64,000 nucleotides of DNA from Owenia fusiformis (Eukaryota; Annelida; Polychaeta; Sabellida; Oweniidae), in contig CAIIXF020000012.1 of the NCBI GenBank assembly GCA_903813345.2, positions 26,486,684-26,550,683 of the forward strand, given 5' to 3'. Under the pieces are notes generated by a model. It saw nothing but the letters and a program-made list of their open reading frames with translations, had not been told where the DNA came from and searched no databases. The position numbers and the translations under genes were made by a program. Position 1 is the first letter of the stretch; every line of letters starts with the position of its first letter. This document shows positions 22,523 through 33,560 of this stretch, piece after piece.

Positions 22523-22808
22523 CCTCTTGAATCCCAGGCTCTAAAATCGGTTGAAACCAGAGAATTTTTCATTTTTGCCACAAATTTTACTCCATACATA
22601 TACAGCTTTAGATGCTCATCTTAGTAAAATCAGATGGCTGTGAGATCATTTCTATTAATTTTAAAACAAATTTTGTGTAAATTAGATTAAAATTGTTCAA
22701 ATAAGAGCAATTTTAGTGAAAAATTTGTGACAGATTTTCTCGTCACTCTGGGTTTTCAGGTCATTTCTGAGGTGACGAGATATCTCGTCACTCTGGGTAG
22801 TCAAGAGG
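22523..22808. mobile_element. TTAA-flanked family M element, copy 2
   Basis: Perfect TTAA on both sides (22519-22522 and 22809-22812). Ends CCTCTTGAATCCCAGG and GTAGTCAAGAGG, with the outer 9 bp inverted. It aligns along its length with 5038-5331, sharing 'ggttgaaaccagagaatttt', 'ttagatgctca' and 'gaggtgacgaga'. Confidence 0.85.
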
Positions 22809-23059
22809 TTAAACAACTTTCCACACCTACCAAAACTAGCAATTACATTTGTAAGTCTTGCTGCTGAAAGAGAAACATTTGCAGACATAATAATCTCAAA
22901 TATTATGAATGGTGCTTTAGTTGTAGATAACCCAAAGACCATTTAAAACCTAAATTAATGAGATATGGCATTCCAAAACTGCCTCTGAGGGGTAATATTT
23001 ATTGGTAAGCCAGAGGAAGAATCACAAAGGGGTAATTTTTAAAAATGAAAAATCGCTAA

Positions 23060-23198
23060 CAAACGACTGGAATCGTCGAGGAATAAAATAAATAGACATG
23101 TAGTTAACACTCTAAATTATACAAAAATGCAAGAAAATCAGATACTTTATTCAAATATAAGAGAGAAATTGAGTGGAATAACCATGAGCAGACGGCAC
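23060..23198 (+). repeat. Family C copy
   Basis: Well kept: 'gaggaataaaataaatagac', 'tagttaacactctaaattat', 'gcaagaaaatcaga', 'gagagaaattgagtggaat', 'aaccatgagcagacgg'. Confidence 0.82.
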
Positions 23199-23354
23199 TT
23201 TATATCCACTGAGTGCTGACATTTGGGTTGATATTAATATACAGGTTTTTGATCCGATTTCACTAAAACAAGGAATGCTTTATTGGGAGTCCTAATGTTG
23301 CATCAAAGGGTTATAATTCCACATGTTTTTACTGATTGGTAGAGTTAGGCTTAC

Positions 23355-23690
23355 ATAAAGGACCTTGTTCAAAGTACATGATTGAATGCTTCATTTAAAG
23401 GACATTGTTTGAACTACGAACTGAAACCTTCATTTGTTTAGAGAATATGATTGACTCCTTCTTTTAAAGAACATTGAAGAACATGATTGAACCCTTTATT
23501 TAAAGAACAGTTTGAAGTATATGATTGAACCCTTTATTTGAAGAACAGTTTGAAGTATATGATCGAACCCTTTATTTAAGGAACAGTTTGAAGTATATGA
23601 TTGAACCCTTTATTTGAAGAACAATTTGAAGTATATGATTATATCCTTCATTTAAAGGACATTGTTTGAAATATATGATAGTGTTCTTGC
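23355..23690. repeat. 38-bp minisatellite
   Basis: About eight units of 'gaacagtttgaagtatatg' plus 'attgaaccctttatttgaa', tightest at 23507-23620 and looser on both sides. Confidence 0.82.
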
Positions 23691-23699
23691 TATATTGTG

Positions 23700-24370
23700 A
23701 AATAACTTTTTTTGGCACCGTCATACATGCCAACGCAACCATCAATCTAAGAACGATAGCAATGATAGCACTTTTCAAATGGTCAATAGTGACAATCAAA
23801 ACATTTTGCACATATAGGCTCGATGTCAAATAGCACTCAGCTCGGAATGCCAATTACAGTTTAAATCGAAAATCCTAATTGCTATGAACATTCGTTGTAT
23901 TTAGCGTATCCATGGTAACTGATCCCGGCGATGAAGAAACTGCAATTTTGTGAGATAAAGCTCGTTTAAATTGTTCAATAACAAAAGGATTTGGGATCAT
24001 TCCATGGTCAAAAGATTAACTTTAATTGGTTGCTTAGAGCAAGAATTTTTCCAATTTGTATTCCAAATGCCTTTAATCCACTTTCGGGGATCATTTCAAT
24101 CATGCCATTTGATAGGTACTGTAAAACACGGATACGATTTTCATATCAGAATTAAAAGAGAAAAATGTGAAATAAACCCAGGAAGACGGAGAAATATTGA
24201 CACGGATTAGACACAGAGGAAAAGCCGTGACTTATGAGACAATTTAAGCATAGAGAACTATGATTGCATTGCAAACATATGTTTTCTGTGATCACATTAG
24301 CAGTTTTATTACAAGATTAATCCAAAAAGGTGAAACTGAGCATAAATAAACATACGGCTCATGGTTAAGA
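23700..24370. other. No supported gene
   Basis: Two frames of 79-93 residues cross here (minus to 23853, plus 23971-24210). They lack splice sites, conserved motifs or any biased composition, and I do not call them genes. Confidence 0.35.
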
Positions 24371-24374
24371 TATC

Positions 24375-24525
24375 CATCTGCTTAAATTGTGCATACTTTT
24401 ATATATAGTCATAGATTTTATTTTTATGGTATTTTCTCTCAATAATTTGTCAATTTTGTGTCAGATTAGGTTTTCTTATATTTCTATATAATTCGAAGTT
24501 CTGACTACATGCCTACTTTATTCCA
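24375..24525 (-). repeat. Family C copy, expanded in the middle
   Basis: 'atatccatctgctta', 'ctctcaataatttgtc', 'ttcttatatttctatataat', 'tctgactacatgcctac' and 'tttattcc' follow the reversed family order. Confidence 0.6.
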
Positions 24526-25057
24526 ACCAATCTTTATGTTTTCATCATTTTGAATCTTAATTCAAACATTTCTATCAATAAATATTATTCAATCTATATT
24601 AGTTTTCCCCTGGGAGAAAGGGCTAACTTAGTGATTCATTGACCTATCCAGAATACATAGTCAATAAAAAACAAAATTAAACTCTACCTATAAAATTAAT
24701 AAAAATTGACATATTTCAGATCAAAATAAGTAAGAACAGTAGAACACTAAAACTATGCCTGGCATTAACAGGCCGTACAACTGTCCCGCAATTTGCGTAT
24801 TTGTCACGCATTTGCAAGAAAATTTGAAGTCACGCCAGTATTCACGCAAATACGCATTTTACCTGATTATTGTCCAGCAAAAATATACCTGTAAAAAAAT
24901 TTTCAAAAATGATCGGCAATACACCCCAAAACCAAACGACGAAAAAAACTAACGCATTTCGTTCGGATTTTTCACGCAGATACCGTATATGCCCCCGTTG
25001 ACAGATAGCGAGCGTAGCGAGGGCGAAAAATTTGAGGTGTCCAAACTTTGATTATAT

Positions 25058-26018
25058 CATGGGCTTTCAATTAGAAGGGTATGCAACTCTGTGTAATAAG
25101 CATGAGACCTTCAAAATGAGCAATGCCATGCTTCCATTTTATGGAAATATTTCATAAAGTATTAGATATTAATATATATGTTTTAGTATTATTTTGAATA
25201 GAAATCAATTTTCAATATGATTAAGGTCAGGGTGCATGATGGGAATTTTTTTTTGCATTCCTCAATTGAGTCACATGTTATTTTTCAAACAAGAATCACT
25301 CCTTCCCCATATTGTCTATATCTTCCAGTTTTGCACAAAGAGTGCTCTTATGTGCCTAGAAAAGCCTTGTGAGAAGGTTTGTTTTGTAAAATGTATAAAA
25401 AATAAGAAAATTCAGTGAAAAAAATTCCTGAAAATTTTCTGATTTTTTCACTGAATTTTCTTGTTTTTTATACACTTAATCAAAACATTCTTCTCACAAG
25501 TCTTTTCCAGGCACATACGTGCACTCTTTGTGCAAAACTGGAAGATATAGACAATGAAGGGAAGGAGTGATTCTTGTTTGAAAAATAACATGTGACTCAA
25601 TTGAGGAATGCAGAAAATTTCCCATCATGCACCCTGACCTTAAAGCATAAAATATATTCAATCTCATGTAAAAGTAAACAAAAAAGACCAGAAAGAATAA
25701 GAGGTATCAAGATGTTCTCTTCAAGTATTGCATTGTGGGTAATTATTCAAGAACACATTCCAATAAAAACAAAATTTGTGGGAGAATGTTCACTTTCATT
25801 ATTGTCATAATTATGATGAATTTCATTTTTTATTAGATTATCAACATGTATGGAGATAATCATGTTTTTATTTATGAGTTAATTTCTTTAAATCATCCAT
25901 AAAAAGTTCAAAATAAGATTTTCTTGGAATGTGTAGATTCTCCAATTTTGAAAACCCAAAGGCAATGTTTATTTATGAAATATTGGGAGTTGCCTACCCT
26001 TCTAGTTGAAAGCCCATG
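25058..26018. mobile_element. CATGGGCTTTCAA-ended element inside B copy 5
   Basis: Perfect 7-bp flank ATTATAT (25051-25057 and 26019-26025). Inverted ends of about 33 bp begin CATGGGCTTTCAA(T/C)TAGAAG. It contains the hairpin element at 25225-25639. Fragments with the same end word occur at about 46118-46135 and 48666-48775. No coding capacity. Confidence 0.85.
25225..25639. mobile_element. 415-bp TTAA-flanked foldback element
   Basis: TTAA on both sides (25221-25224 and 25640-25643). The whole length is two inverted arms of about 200 bp meeting near 25430: GGTCAGGGTGCATGATGGG at the left and its complement at the right, with small differences along the arms. The frames on each strand are mirror translations of the arms. 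Confidence 0.85.
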
Positions 26019-26166
26019 ATTATATTCAATAAACTTTAAACCAAGGTGCTCAAAATGTGGCCAAGGTGTTCAGATTTGGACCAAGGTGTCCAAAATTTGA
26101 ACAAAGGTGTTCAACATTTGCAAGTCACTCATGTTAGGTGTTCCCAAGTTGACAGGCCTGCATTAA

Positions 26167-26435
26167 GGTTCAGCTGGAAAGTAACATTTTGGTAAAAAAT
26201 TGCTATACCTGCACATGTTATTTTCTGGTACAAAATAAAGTATGAAGACATGTGTCAATTGCCTTGCTTTTTTCAGGAAAGTATCATTACACTGTCTACT
26301 TTTACGACAGTGTAATGATACTTTCCTGAAAAAAGCAAGGCAATTGACACATGTCTTCATACTTTATTTTGTACCAGAAAATAACATGTGCTGGTATAGC
26401 AATTTTTTACCAAAATGGTACTTTCCAGCTGTACC
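26167..26435. mobile_element. 269-bp TTAA-flanked hairpin, arms about 130 bp, 9-nt loop
   Basis: TTAA flanks at 26163-26166 and 26436-26439. Arms begin GGTTCAGCTGGAAAG and, reversed, GGTACAGCTGGAAAG, and meet at the loop TACTTTTAC (26297-26305). Only a few mismatches separate the arms. Two 65-residue frames, one per strand, are near-identical because of the palindrome and are not genes. Confidence 0.88.
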
Positions 26436-26944
26436 TTAACATGCAAAATGTCACCACCTACCATTTGTTACAGACAATGAACAACAACCCCTGTTACAGG
26501 TATTGAACACCATGACCACTGGACACCCTACATCAATGTCCAAACACCATGTACAATAAGTTGGAGCCTATAACAATATGTTACCACTTCTGGGTGTGAC
26601 ATAAAAGTCACCTCTAATAGTCAGAGAGATGTATGATTATATATAACTGATGAGACTCAGGGTACTCTAAATCAAACACCCAACTGCATTACCCTTTACA
26701 AAAAGCTTAAATTCATCTGCCCTCTAAAAACGAGAGATAAATCTCGCCAATATTCAATTAGTGCATCAAGTCAACAGAATCAAGACGTCAACGCAACCTT
26801 GATGTATGCACAATCCAATGACTTGGAAAACCGAGTCTTTAGTGAAAAGTGATGTGTCAAAGAAAAGATTAACTTGTAAAAACACATTAGCAATGCCATC
26901 TTCTCTCATTACAATGGTGATTTGTGATACAAGACGTGCTTGAA

Positions 26945-27055
26945 ATGTCCGTCTGCTAACGCTAATTTTCACGATTTCGCTCTTAAATTTGATTGAAATA
27001 TCACATTTTTCGGGATTTTTGTGAAATTCGAAGTATTGGCAAAATCACTATTTGT
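26945..27055 (-). repeat. Family C copy, diverged
   Basis: 'aatgtccgtctgctaacgc', 'acgatttcgctcttaaat', 'gtgaaattcgaagtattggc'. Confidence 0.55.
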
Positions 27056-27565
27056 TCATCCCATGTTTTAACCTCTCTTTTCCATTCTTGTTTGCATTTA
27101 TAAAATATGACATCTCTGACATTTCAAATACGGATATATCCTTCTTATATGCACATCAAAGGGGTTCTATTGAATATTCGAATAAAGAGATTTGCAAATT
27201 GCTAAAGGTGCTGTGTAAAGTTTGTGAATACAGAAATGTTCAATGGATTTAAAGGTCCTGTATATAGAAATTAATTAATAGAAAAAATTCAGTTTGTAAA
27301 CACCCTGTAATTTGTTTCCAGGTCTAAATATAACATTATTACTAACTATTGAATTAAATTGTTTGATTAATTTATTAATTAATAGATTATTTGACTTCAT
27401 AGGCAGATCAAATTATACAATATGACAGAAGAACCTGTTTATATGTTTGACTATCATCGCTTGACTACACCCTGTGATGCCACAATTAAATAACTATAGC
27501 TTAACCATGTGAGCTAATAAAGCATAAAGAGATTATCTTATATTTATGAGGTTCAGGATATTAGA
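27055..27565. other. AT-rich, nothing recognised
   Basis: No repeat family or exon signal was seen. A 66-residue plus frame (27052-27252) has no support. Confidence 0.35.
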
Positions 27566-27567
27566 AT

Positions 27568-27915
27568 TATCTAGTCTAGCTACAAGCCCTTGTGAGCACT
27601 CTCCCCCCCCCCCCCACCTACTATATACCTCCCCCACAGCAGGCATGTAGCCAGGGAGGTTTGCAGGGTTCGGGCGAACCCCCCCCCCCCCCCCCCCCTT
27701 GGCCAAAAATACATGCAGTTTTTCACCATTTTGAGCACTTCTCAAGTGATTTTAGCCATGTTTGGGCCAAAATTGTCAAATGTGAACCCCCCCCTGGAAA
27801 TTTTTGAAAACTGAACCCCCCCCCTTGGCAAATCCTGGCTACGGGCCTGCACCCTGATGTTTTGATGGAGTAGATAGATAAGAGGGGGAGTTCAGAGTCT
27901 TAAAGCTAGGCTAGA
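27568..27915 (+). repeat. Family J repeat interrupted by family A
   Basis: Left part 'tctagctacaagcccttgtg' with a C-run and 'tatatacctccccca', then a family A element (27641-27849), then 'tgatggagtagatagataag' with 'agggggagttca'. The same two halves are contiguous at 41095-41215, so A inserted into J. Confidence 0.7.
27641..27849 (-). mobile_element. Family A miniature element, copy 3
   Basis: Ends CAGGCATGTAGCCAGG and CCTGGCTACGGGCCTG. Inside: 'ttcgggcgaacccc' with a C-run, 'atgcagtttttcaccatttt', 'ctcaagtgattttagcc', and 'ttggcaaatcctgg'. The flanks are not convincingly duplicated. Confidence 0.85.
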
Positions 27916-27919
27916 ATCA

Positions 27920-28890
27920 TCCTAAAGCAAATGTATCATATGTTACTTATCCAGCTTTGTCTAAACTATACAGTATATCCTGTCTATTGTTTTAAAATAC
28001 AACATTTTACAACTACTTCACCTTAACTTCTGCTTCGGAAACCTCTAATTTGGCTAATAAGGAAATGAGCACATTTGAATGAATAGAATGAGTTTTGCCA
28101 TTCTTGAAGTTCTGCAACGGACAGTTATGGTAATGAAGATTGAGCAAGTAGCTGTTTCCGATTCCCAATTGTGTCAATTCGGAGTAGATCAATTAACAGA
28201 TGGCATACTTTTCACCTTTATCTCAAGAAAGAACAAAATGTTGATTTTAACTATATGAAGAAAAAGCTCCTAACATCTCTGAAACATAAACTGATGAATT
28301 ACTAAAGTAAAACAGACTGAATTTTTGCAAAACCTGGGATCAGCTGCTCGATCCATCACATTAAAAACAAATCTCACAATTTAAATCAGCAGATCGTAAA
28401 TTGTTACAATAAAGCTGTAAAATGACCTATTCTCGGCAAGAAAGAAGTTTTGTTAAAATATTTTACTTGTTTTATGATTTAGAGTGGTCTAATCACGGAA
28501 TTCAAGAAAAGATATTGACTAGGAAAATGGCTATAGTGTAAAAGTTGTGCTATCTTACAAAATATACACCTCGTGTTAAAAGATGCGGGAAGTCGTCGTA
28601 CCCGCAACCATGCATTCTCTGGTCTCTATCAGCATCATAGTAGTTTTTTATGTGAAACCAACCATTACAATTCTTGCTCTGTAGATAGGTAATTATTGTC
28701 ATAAAAGATCATTTGAGAGGGTATTAAAGCCTATAAAATCTCATTTATATTATTGTGGGGGAAATGTACAAAGGAAATTGCTGAGGAGTTATTTATTAAA
28801 ACCGAATGTAGAAATCATGATGAACTTATCATACTCTCTCCAATTTGATTTAAAAAGACAGTTTCATCTATACTCTTTTGAGCTGAGAGA
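27920..28890. other. No gene or known repeat seen
   Basis: AT-rich unique-looking sequence without splice-flanked frames, arrays or copies of the families described here. Confidence 0.35.
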
Positions 28891-28894
28891 CAAA

Positions 28895-29053
28895 GGAGAG
28901 GGGGTCAATTTAAAAAAAAACAGGTAGGTTCAAAATTGACAATTTTGGCCTTGAAATCACTTGAAAAGTGCTCAAAATGGTAAACAAAACTGCTTGATAT
29001 TGAAAGAATTTTTGCAAGGAGGGGTTCTCAATAACTCTCCTTGGCTATAAGCC
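28895..29053 (+). mobile_element. Family A, copy 4 (diverged)
   Basis: 'gacaattttggcct', 'gaaatcacttgaaaagtgct', 'caaaatggtaaa', 'gaaagaatttttgcaagg', ending 'ccttggctataagcctg'. Confidence 0.7.
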
Positions 29054-29294
29054 TGAGAGTTTATCGTTAAATCTAGCCTTACTTTAAAAAGTATGGTTGA
29101 TCAAAACCCAGCTACCTTATCAAAATACAGTAGCAATCAAAAAGTTGTGTATATAATATTGTAAGAAAGTTATTTATACATTTAAACACTTACAAAAAAT
29201 GTGAGTTTTCATAATCTATACACAGTTGTGGATTTAAATAATCAATACACATTCTGGAACTTGTAATCACCTTACTTATAATTCCAGATATTTT

Positions 29295-29503
29295 CAGGCC
29301 CGTAACCAGGGGGGGTTCAATGGGTTCGAGCAAACCCCCCCCCCTCCCTTGCCAAAAATTCTTTCAAAATCATGCAGTTTTCATCATTCTGAGCATATTT
29401 CAAGTGATTTTGGACATTTTTGGACTAAAATTGTCAAAAGTGAACCCCCCTGGATATTTTCAAAAAGTGAACCCCCTTGGCAAATCCTGGCTATATGGGC
29501 CTG
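29295..29503 (-). mobile_element. Family A, copy 5
   Basis: Ends CAGGCCCGTAACCAGG and CCTGGCTATATGGGCCTG. C-run near 29335-29343, 'atgcagttttcatcattctg', 'aagtgattttggacattttt', 'cccttggcaaatcc'. Confidence 0.85.
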
Positions 29504-29524
29504 TTTCACTCAGTGTTACGCATG

Positions 29525-29666
29525 AGAACATACACCGAAAGAACATACACCGAAAGAACATACACCAAAATAACATACACCGAAAGAACATACACCGAAA
29601 GAACATATACCGAAAGAGCATACACCGAAAGAACATACACCGAAAGAGCATACACCGAAAGAACAC
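29525..29666. repeat. 15-bp minisatellite (GAACATACACCGAAA), about nine units
   Basis: Nearly perfect units of GAACATACACCGAAA with single changes (ATACC, AGCA). It follows within about 22 bp of the family A end. The Tyr-Thr-Glu-Arg frame is repeat translation. Confidence 0.93.
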
Positions 29667-29699
29667 CTAGATCAGAGATAATCATTATTTATTTACTAA

Positions 29700-30490
29700 A
29701 AGTCAAAGTTGATAAATGATGAGTCCGTGATGGAGATATTTATTATAGATTACCTATCATTCAAACATCATTATCTTCCGGTCATCACACATAAATCACA
29801 GTTCTTAAACAAAAACACAGTTTTCTTATCTGTATGTCTATAGATTTTCTGTCATTTTACTATAATTGTGGATTAGCCTGATTTATGTAATAATCAAGCT
29901 TATATCCTCAATTCAGTTTAAATATAAGGCGTACTGAATGACATACCAGAACACATAAATGTAATTAAGTGTTTTTTGTAGTGAGAATGTAGTTTTAAAT
30001 TCGACCTGTCAGGTCAGTCATAAGCCACTCATTGGTCATCAAATCAATGATGAACCAGTATGGATTATGTTTCTAAAGTATGGGGTATGGGCTAGGCCTG
30101 CATCTACTTGGATTTTAATTGATGAGCTACAACCGATCTGTCAGCGCTCAAAATTATTCTCAAGCTTACTTACAACCTTTCAGTTCGGTTCTTGGCCCAA
30201 TTTACAAAAATAATGTTACATGATGGTTATAATGTAATCGATTCTGTAAGATTATATAATATTATATAATAGTAATAAAGATTATTATCAATATAATTTG
30301 CCAACAAGCATGAGTTGTTTTATCAACTAGTTATATACTTTTGCCTAACCCTGAGTGCCAAGGAAACCAGAACGATCCAGCTACATAAAAGACTACATAA
30401 AAAATAAATTCCTTTGATAATAGTACATCAAGAGATGGTAAATATTTGCAATATTAAATTCATCCTTTATGTATAACCTTCTAAAAATGT
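29700..30490. other. AT-rich, nothing recognised
   Basis: No array, family copy or supported exon. Confidence 0.35.
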
Positions 30491-30494
30491 TAGA

Positions 30495-30905
30495 AATATA
30501 GTATCATTTTAAGATCCTAGAAATATGTAAATATTCAATAAGTGCCCCTTGAAGATCATAGAAATTTATAATGTTAAAGTGTCCCTTTAAAGATTATAAG
30601 ATCATAGAAATATGTCAATGTTAAAGCGCCCCTTTAAAATCATAGAAATGTGTTAATGTCATAATGCCTTTTTACATAAGATCAGAAATATGTCAATGTT
30701 AAAGTGCCCCTTTAAGAACAAAGAAATGTGTTCATGTCATAATGCCTCTTTAAGATAATATCTAAAATGTGTTTATGATTAAGTGCAACAAAAGATCAGA
30801 AATGTGTTAATGTTAAAACATCCCTTTAAAACCTGCAGTAATGTCAGTTCCTTTCAACATTATAAAAATGCTTTATGTAATAATGCCACATTAGGATCAG
30901 ATACT
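30495..30905. repeat. Degenerate minisatellite of about 38 bp
   Basis: About nine or ten units of 'agatcatagaaatatgtcaa' plus 'tgttaaagtgcccctttaa', with length variation between units and decay toward both ends. Confidence 0.8.
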
Positions 30906-31029
30906 CAGAAAATTGCAGCTAATCTTCTTTTCTTAATAGCCTATATATTAGTAAGCATAATATCATGTTGAAGATATTCTCTAGCTCTGTGTAATACATC
31001 TGTTATGATATAAAATTGAGAAAATATTT

Positions 31030-31515
31030 ATCTAATGGTTGTTTTATGCGATCACTGCTCTCAATATTCTAAATAAATGGTTTCACTATTTTGCGTTTCT
31101 ACACAATTTAGAGAATGACTTCATGCATTTTTACTGAATATTCCTCCCTAATTTCACTCTTTAACTTATTTTGCATTTCTACACAATTTAAAGTACTGAT
31201 TTCGTGCCTTTTTACTATATATTCCTTGCTAATTTCCCTCTTTAACTTATTTTGCACTTCTACACAATTTAAAGTACTGATTTCATGCCTTTTTACTAAA
31301 TATTCCTCGCTAATTTCACTCTTTAACTTATTTTGCATTTCTACATAATTTAAAGTACTGATTTCATGCCTTTTTACTAAATATTCCTTGCTAATTTCAC
31401 TCTTTAACTTATTTTGCATTTCTACACAATTTAAAGTACTGATTTCATGCCTTTTTACTAAATATTCCTCGCTAATTTCACTCTTTAACTTATTTTGCAT
31501 TTCAAAACATGAACT
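31030..31515 (-). repeat. Family C copy locally amplified into an 81-bp array
   Basis: Five units start at 31099, 31179, 31260, 31341 and 31422 ('ctacacaatttaaagtactg', 'atttcatgcctttttac', 'taaatattcctcgctaattt', 'cactctttaacttatttt'). The unit is the left part of family C in reverse orientation, followed by the family's 'gcatttcaaaacatga' flank. Because 81 is a multiple of three a 157-residue minus-strand frame stays open; I regard it as a by-product. Confidence 0.88.
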
Positions 31516-31589
31516 TTGAGTAAAAATAATAAGCGATTCACTCACCTCCAAATTCACAGCTCTAATGATCAATAAATCCAATTTCCATC

Positions 31590-32180
31590 AAATTTTTTCC
31601 TGTTTTAATTTTTCTCCAATGTTTGTTTTGAATCCGTTTATGAAAAGCCTGTTGAATCCCTTTTCATATATTGACATTAAAATTAATTACAATAATTACA
31701 ATAACCACAATTATCCGATTGTAATTATAACATTTGTGCGTGTTTCCTCTAACGAAATACGAAGTACTATTAAATCCATTGGCTCTCAATATCCTGTTAT
31801 ACGCAGAACTATCACATTCTTTTTCATCTCCATCTCGATTATCTTTCAACATACGCGCGGTGTAATTCTATAAGTTCAGTCCTGCAGTGTATGTAAAAAC
31901 TAATGTACTAATTCCATTGGAAAATATTACTATCAAATTCATAATATGCCTACGTGTTTTAATTAGTAGGTTTCAATCTGAGAATAGCGTGAAAAGGCTA
32001 GTACTGGCATCAGCTTTCAAGTTTTCAAATCAATGTTCTTTTCACGTTGGAAGACTTATCTGTATCTCAATGAAATAGTTCGCTAGTGAAATAAAAGATT
32101 TCTAAACATCATTTTTCTAGGTTTAAACCTACCTTAATTAACTGACTTTGTCTCTTGATTAATTGACTTATCTCTCTTTG
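31590..32180. other. No supported gene
   Basis: Short frames on both strands without motifs or splice sites. No repeat family was seen. Confidence 0.3.
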
Positions 32181-32189
32181 CTAATGAAC

Positions 32190-32745
32190 TGAGTGAACAC
32201 CTTTATCTGGTGAACACCTTTGTCTGGAGAACAATTCTCTCTATAATGAATGCCTCTTTCCAGTGAACACCTTTCTATTATGAATAACTCTCTCTAATGA
32301 ACACATCCCTCTAATAAACACTTCTATCTAGTAAACATCTCTCTCTAGAAAATTATAAATTATCTCTTGTTGTCTAGTCAATACCATTTGTCTCATGAAC
32401 ACTCCTCTATAGTAAGCAAACACATTTCTTTCATGAACACATTTCTTTCATGAACACATTTCTTTGATGAACACCTCTCTTTAGTGAACACCTGTCTATA
32501 TTGAAGACCTGGCCAGTGAACACCTCCTGTCTCTAGTGAACAATAATCTCAAGTTCACAACTGACTCCTTCAAACACTCTTCAAATCTCTTTCCAGTAAA
32601 AGTTTTCCTTGTGTGAATACTATTTTGTTAATGCATGCTCTCTCCTTGCGAGTGTCTCTCTAGTGAACACCTTTCTTCAGGAAACACCTATTTCTCTGTC
32701 GTAAAAGCATCTAGCGAACACCTCCTCTCAGTGGTCAACTGACAT
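32190..32745. repeat. Degenerate GAACACCT minisatellite
   Basis: Loose tandem run of 'ctagtgaacacctttctct'-like units of about 18-24 bp; the heptamer GAACACC or close variants recurs over 15 times. Confidence 0.75.
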
Positions 32746-32874
32746 CTCTATTAACGAGATCAGTTTGATTTAATTACATTGAACAGTTTTATTTGTCTGG
32801 TCTTTCCTCATTCATGCTTATCATATTAGTTGGCAAAAGAACTCATGCTCATAGCAGATGGCCTTTTTAAGTTA

Positions 32875-32955
32875 AGCTTCAGATTTTTGTATTTCTACAA
32901 CATTTAGAGTATCAACTGTATGTGCCTTTTTGTGTGATTCCTTGCAGATTCCTTT
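32875..32955 (-). repeat. Family C partial copy
   Basis: 'gtatttctacaacatttaga', 'gtatcaactgtatgtgcc' and 'gattccttgcagattcc' match the left half of the family reversed. Confidence 0.5.
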
Positions 32956-33217
32956 CTGTTATCCGATGCATTGTGAATCATTACCATGGCAACAATTTAT
33001 TGACAGCTCATAATCAGATAGAGTGATCTATTTCGGAATTCCCATTTTGGTTTGATTTAAGGGCATAATTAAATCAAGTCCAAAATTGTATTGAAAACAT
33101 TCAAGTATCATCAATTTCAGCCGACCTGAAATTGAATTATGGTTGTGTATCTGATAGTCAACTCACTCTGGAATGAATTGCTTTTATGGTCAAGTTTTAC
33201 ATCATTGATTAGTCTGT

Positions 33218-33355
33218 GATAGAGTGGAATAAGAAAGGAATAAAGTAGAAAAGAATGGAGTTGATGCACTAAATTTTGGAGAAATGCACAGAAATCTCAT
33301 GGTTTATTCAAATTTTACAGAGAAATAGAGAGGACTAAGCATGAGCGGACAACAT
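33218..33355 (+). repeat. Family C copy
   Basis: 'agagtggaataagaaagg', 'aataaagtagaaaagaatgg', 'tttattcaaattttacagag', 'aagcatgagcggac'. Confidence 0.75.
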
Positions 33356-33424
33356 TTTGGAAATAGACAGATCATCCATACATTTTAGGGAGATATGCAG
33401 TGAACTTTAGACATGACTGGGCTA

Positions 33425-33560
33425 AAACAACCTAGCAATTTTAAATAAACATGCAAATAGTCAAACAAACACAAAAGCAAAAAGACAAAAAGGCAAACAG
33501 ACGAAAAGCAATTAAGCAAATAGACAGACAAACAAAAAAGCAACCAAACAGACAAACCAT
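33425..33560. repeat. Low-complexity CAAACAGACAAA tract
   Basis: Loose A/C-rich repeat of 'aaacagacaaa'-like words with no fixed period. Confidence 0.65.

Larger units (their letters stand above)
24769..26160 (-). mobile_element. Family B element, copy 5, itself interrupted
   Basis: Ends CAGGCCGTACAACTGTCCCG (diverged) and AAGTTGACAGGCCTG, with the perfect 6-bp flank CATTAA (24763-24768 and 26161-26166). Without the inserted 961-bp element and its 7-bp duplicate it is about 424 bp, as expected for the family. Confidence 0.88.
24761..26610 (+). repeat. Family D copy 6, host of a nest of insertions
   Basis: The D start 'ggcattaa' (24761-24768) is separated from its continuation, 'ttaacatgcaaaatgtcacc' onwards (26436-26610), by a B element (24769-26160) and a TTAA hairpin (26167-26435). 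Subtracting these with their flank duplications restores the family order. The right half keeps 'atttgttacagac', 'ttggagcctataacaatatg' and 'gggtgtgac'. Confidence 0.75.

Noticed and set aside
26163-26439. Two nearly identical 65-residue proteins on opposite strands
   Set aside because: A perfect hairpin gives the same frame on both strands. It is a consequence of the palindrome, not a gene pair.
31108-31581. 157-residue protein with 27-residue repeats
   Set aside because: The frame is kept open only because the 81-bp unit is a multiple of three, and the unit is part of a non-coding dispersed repeat. No splice or codon evidence.
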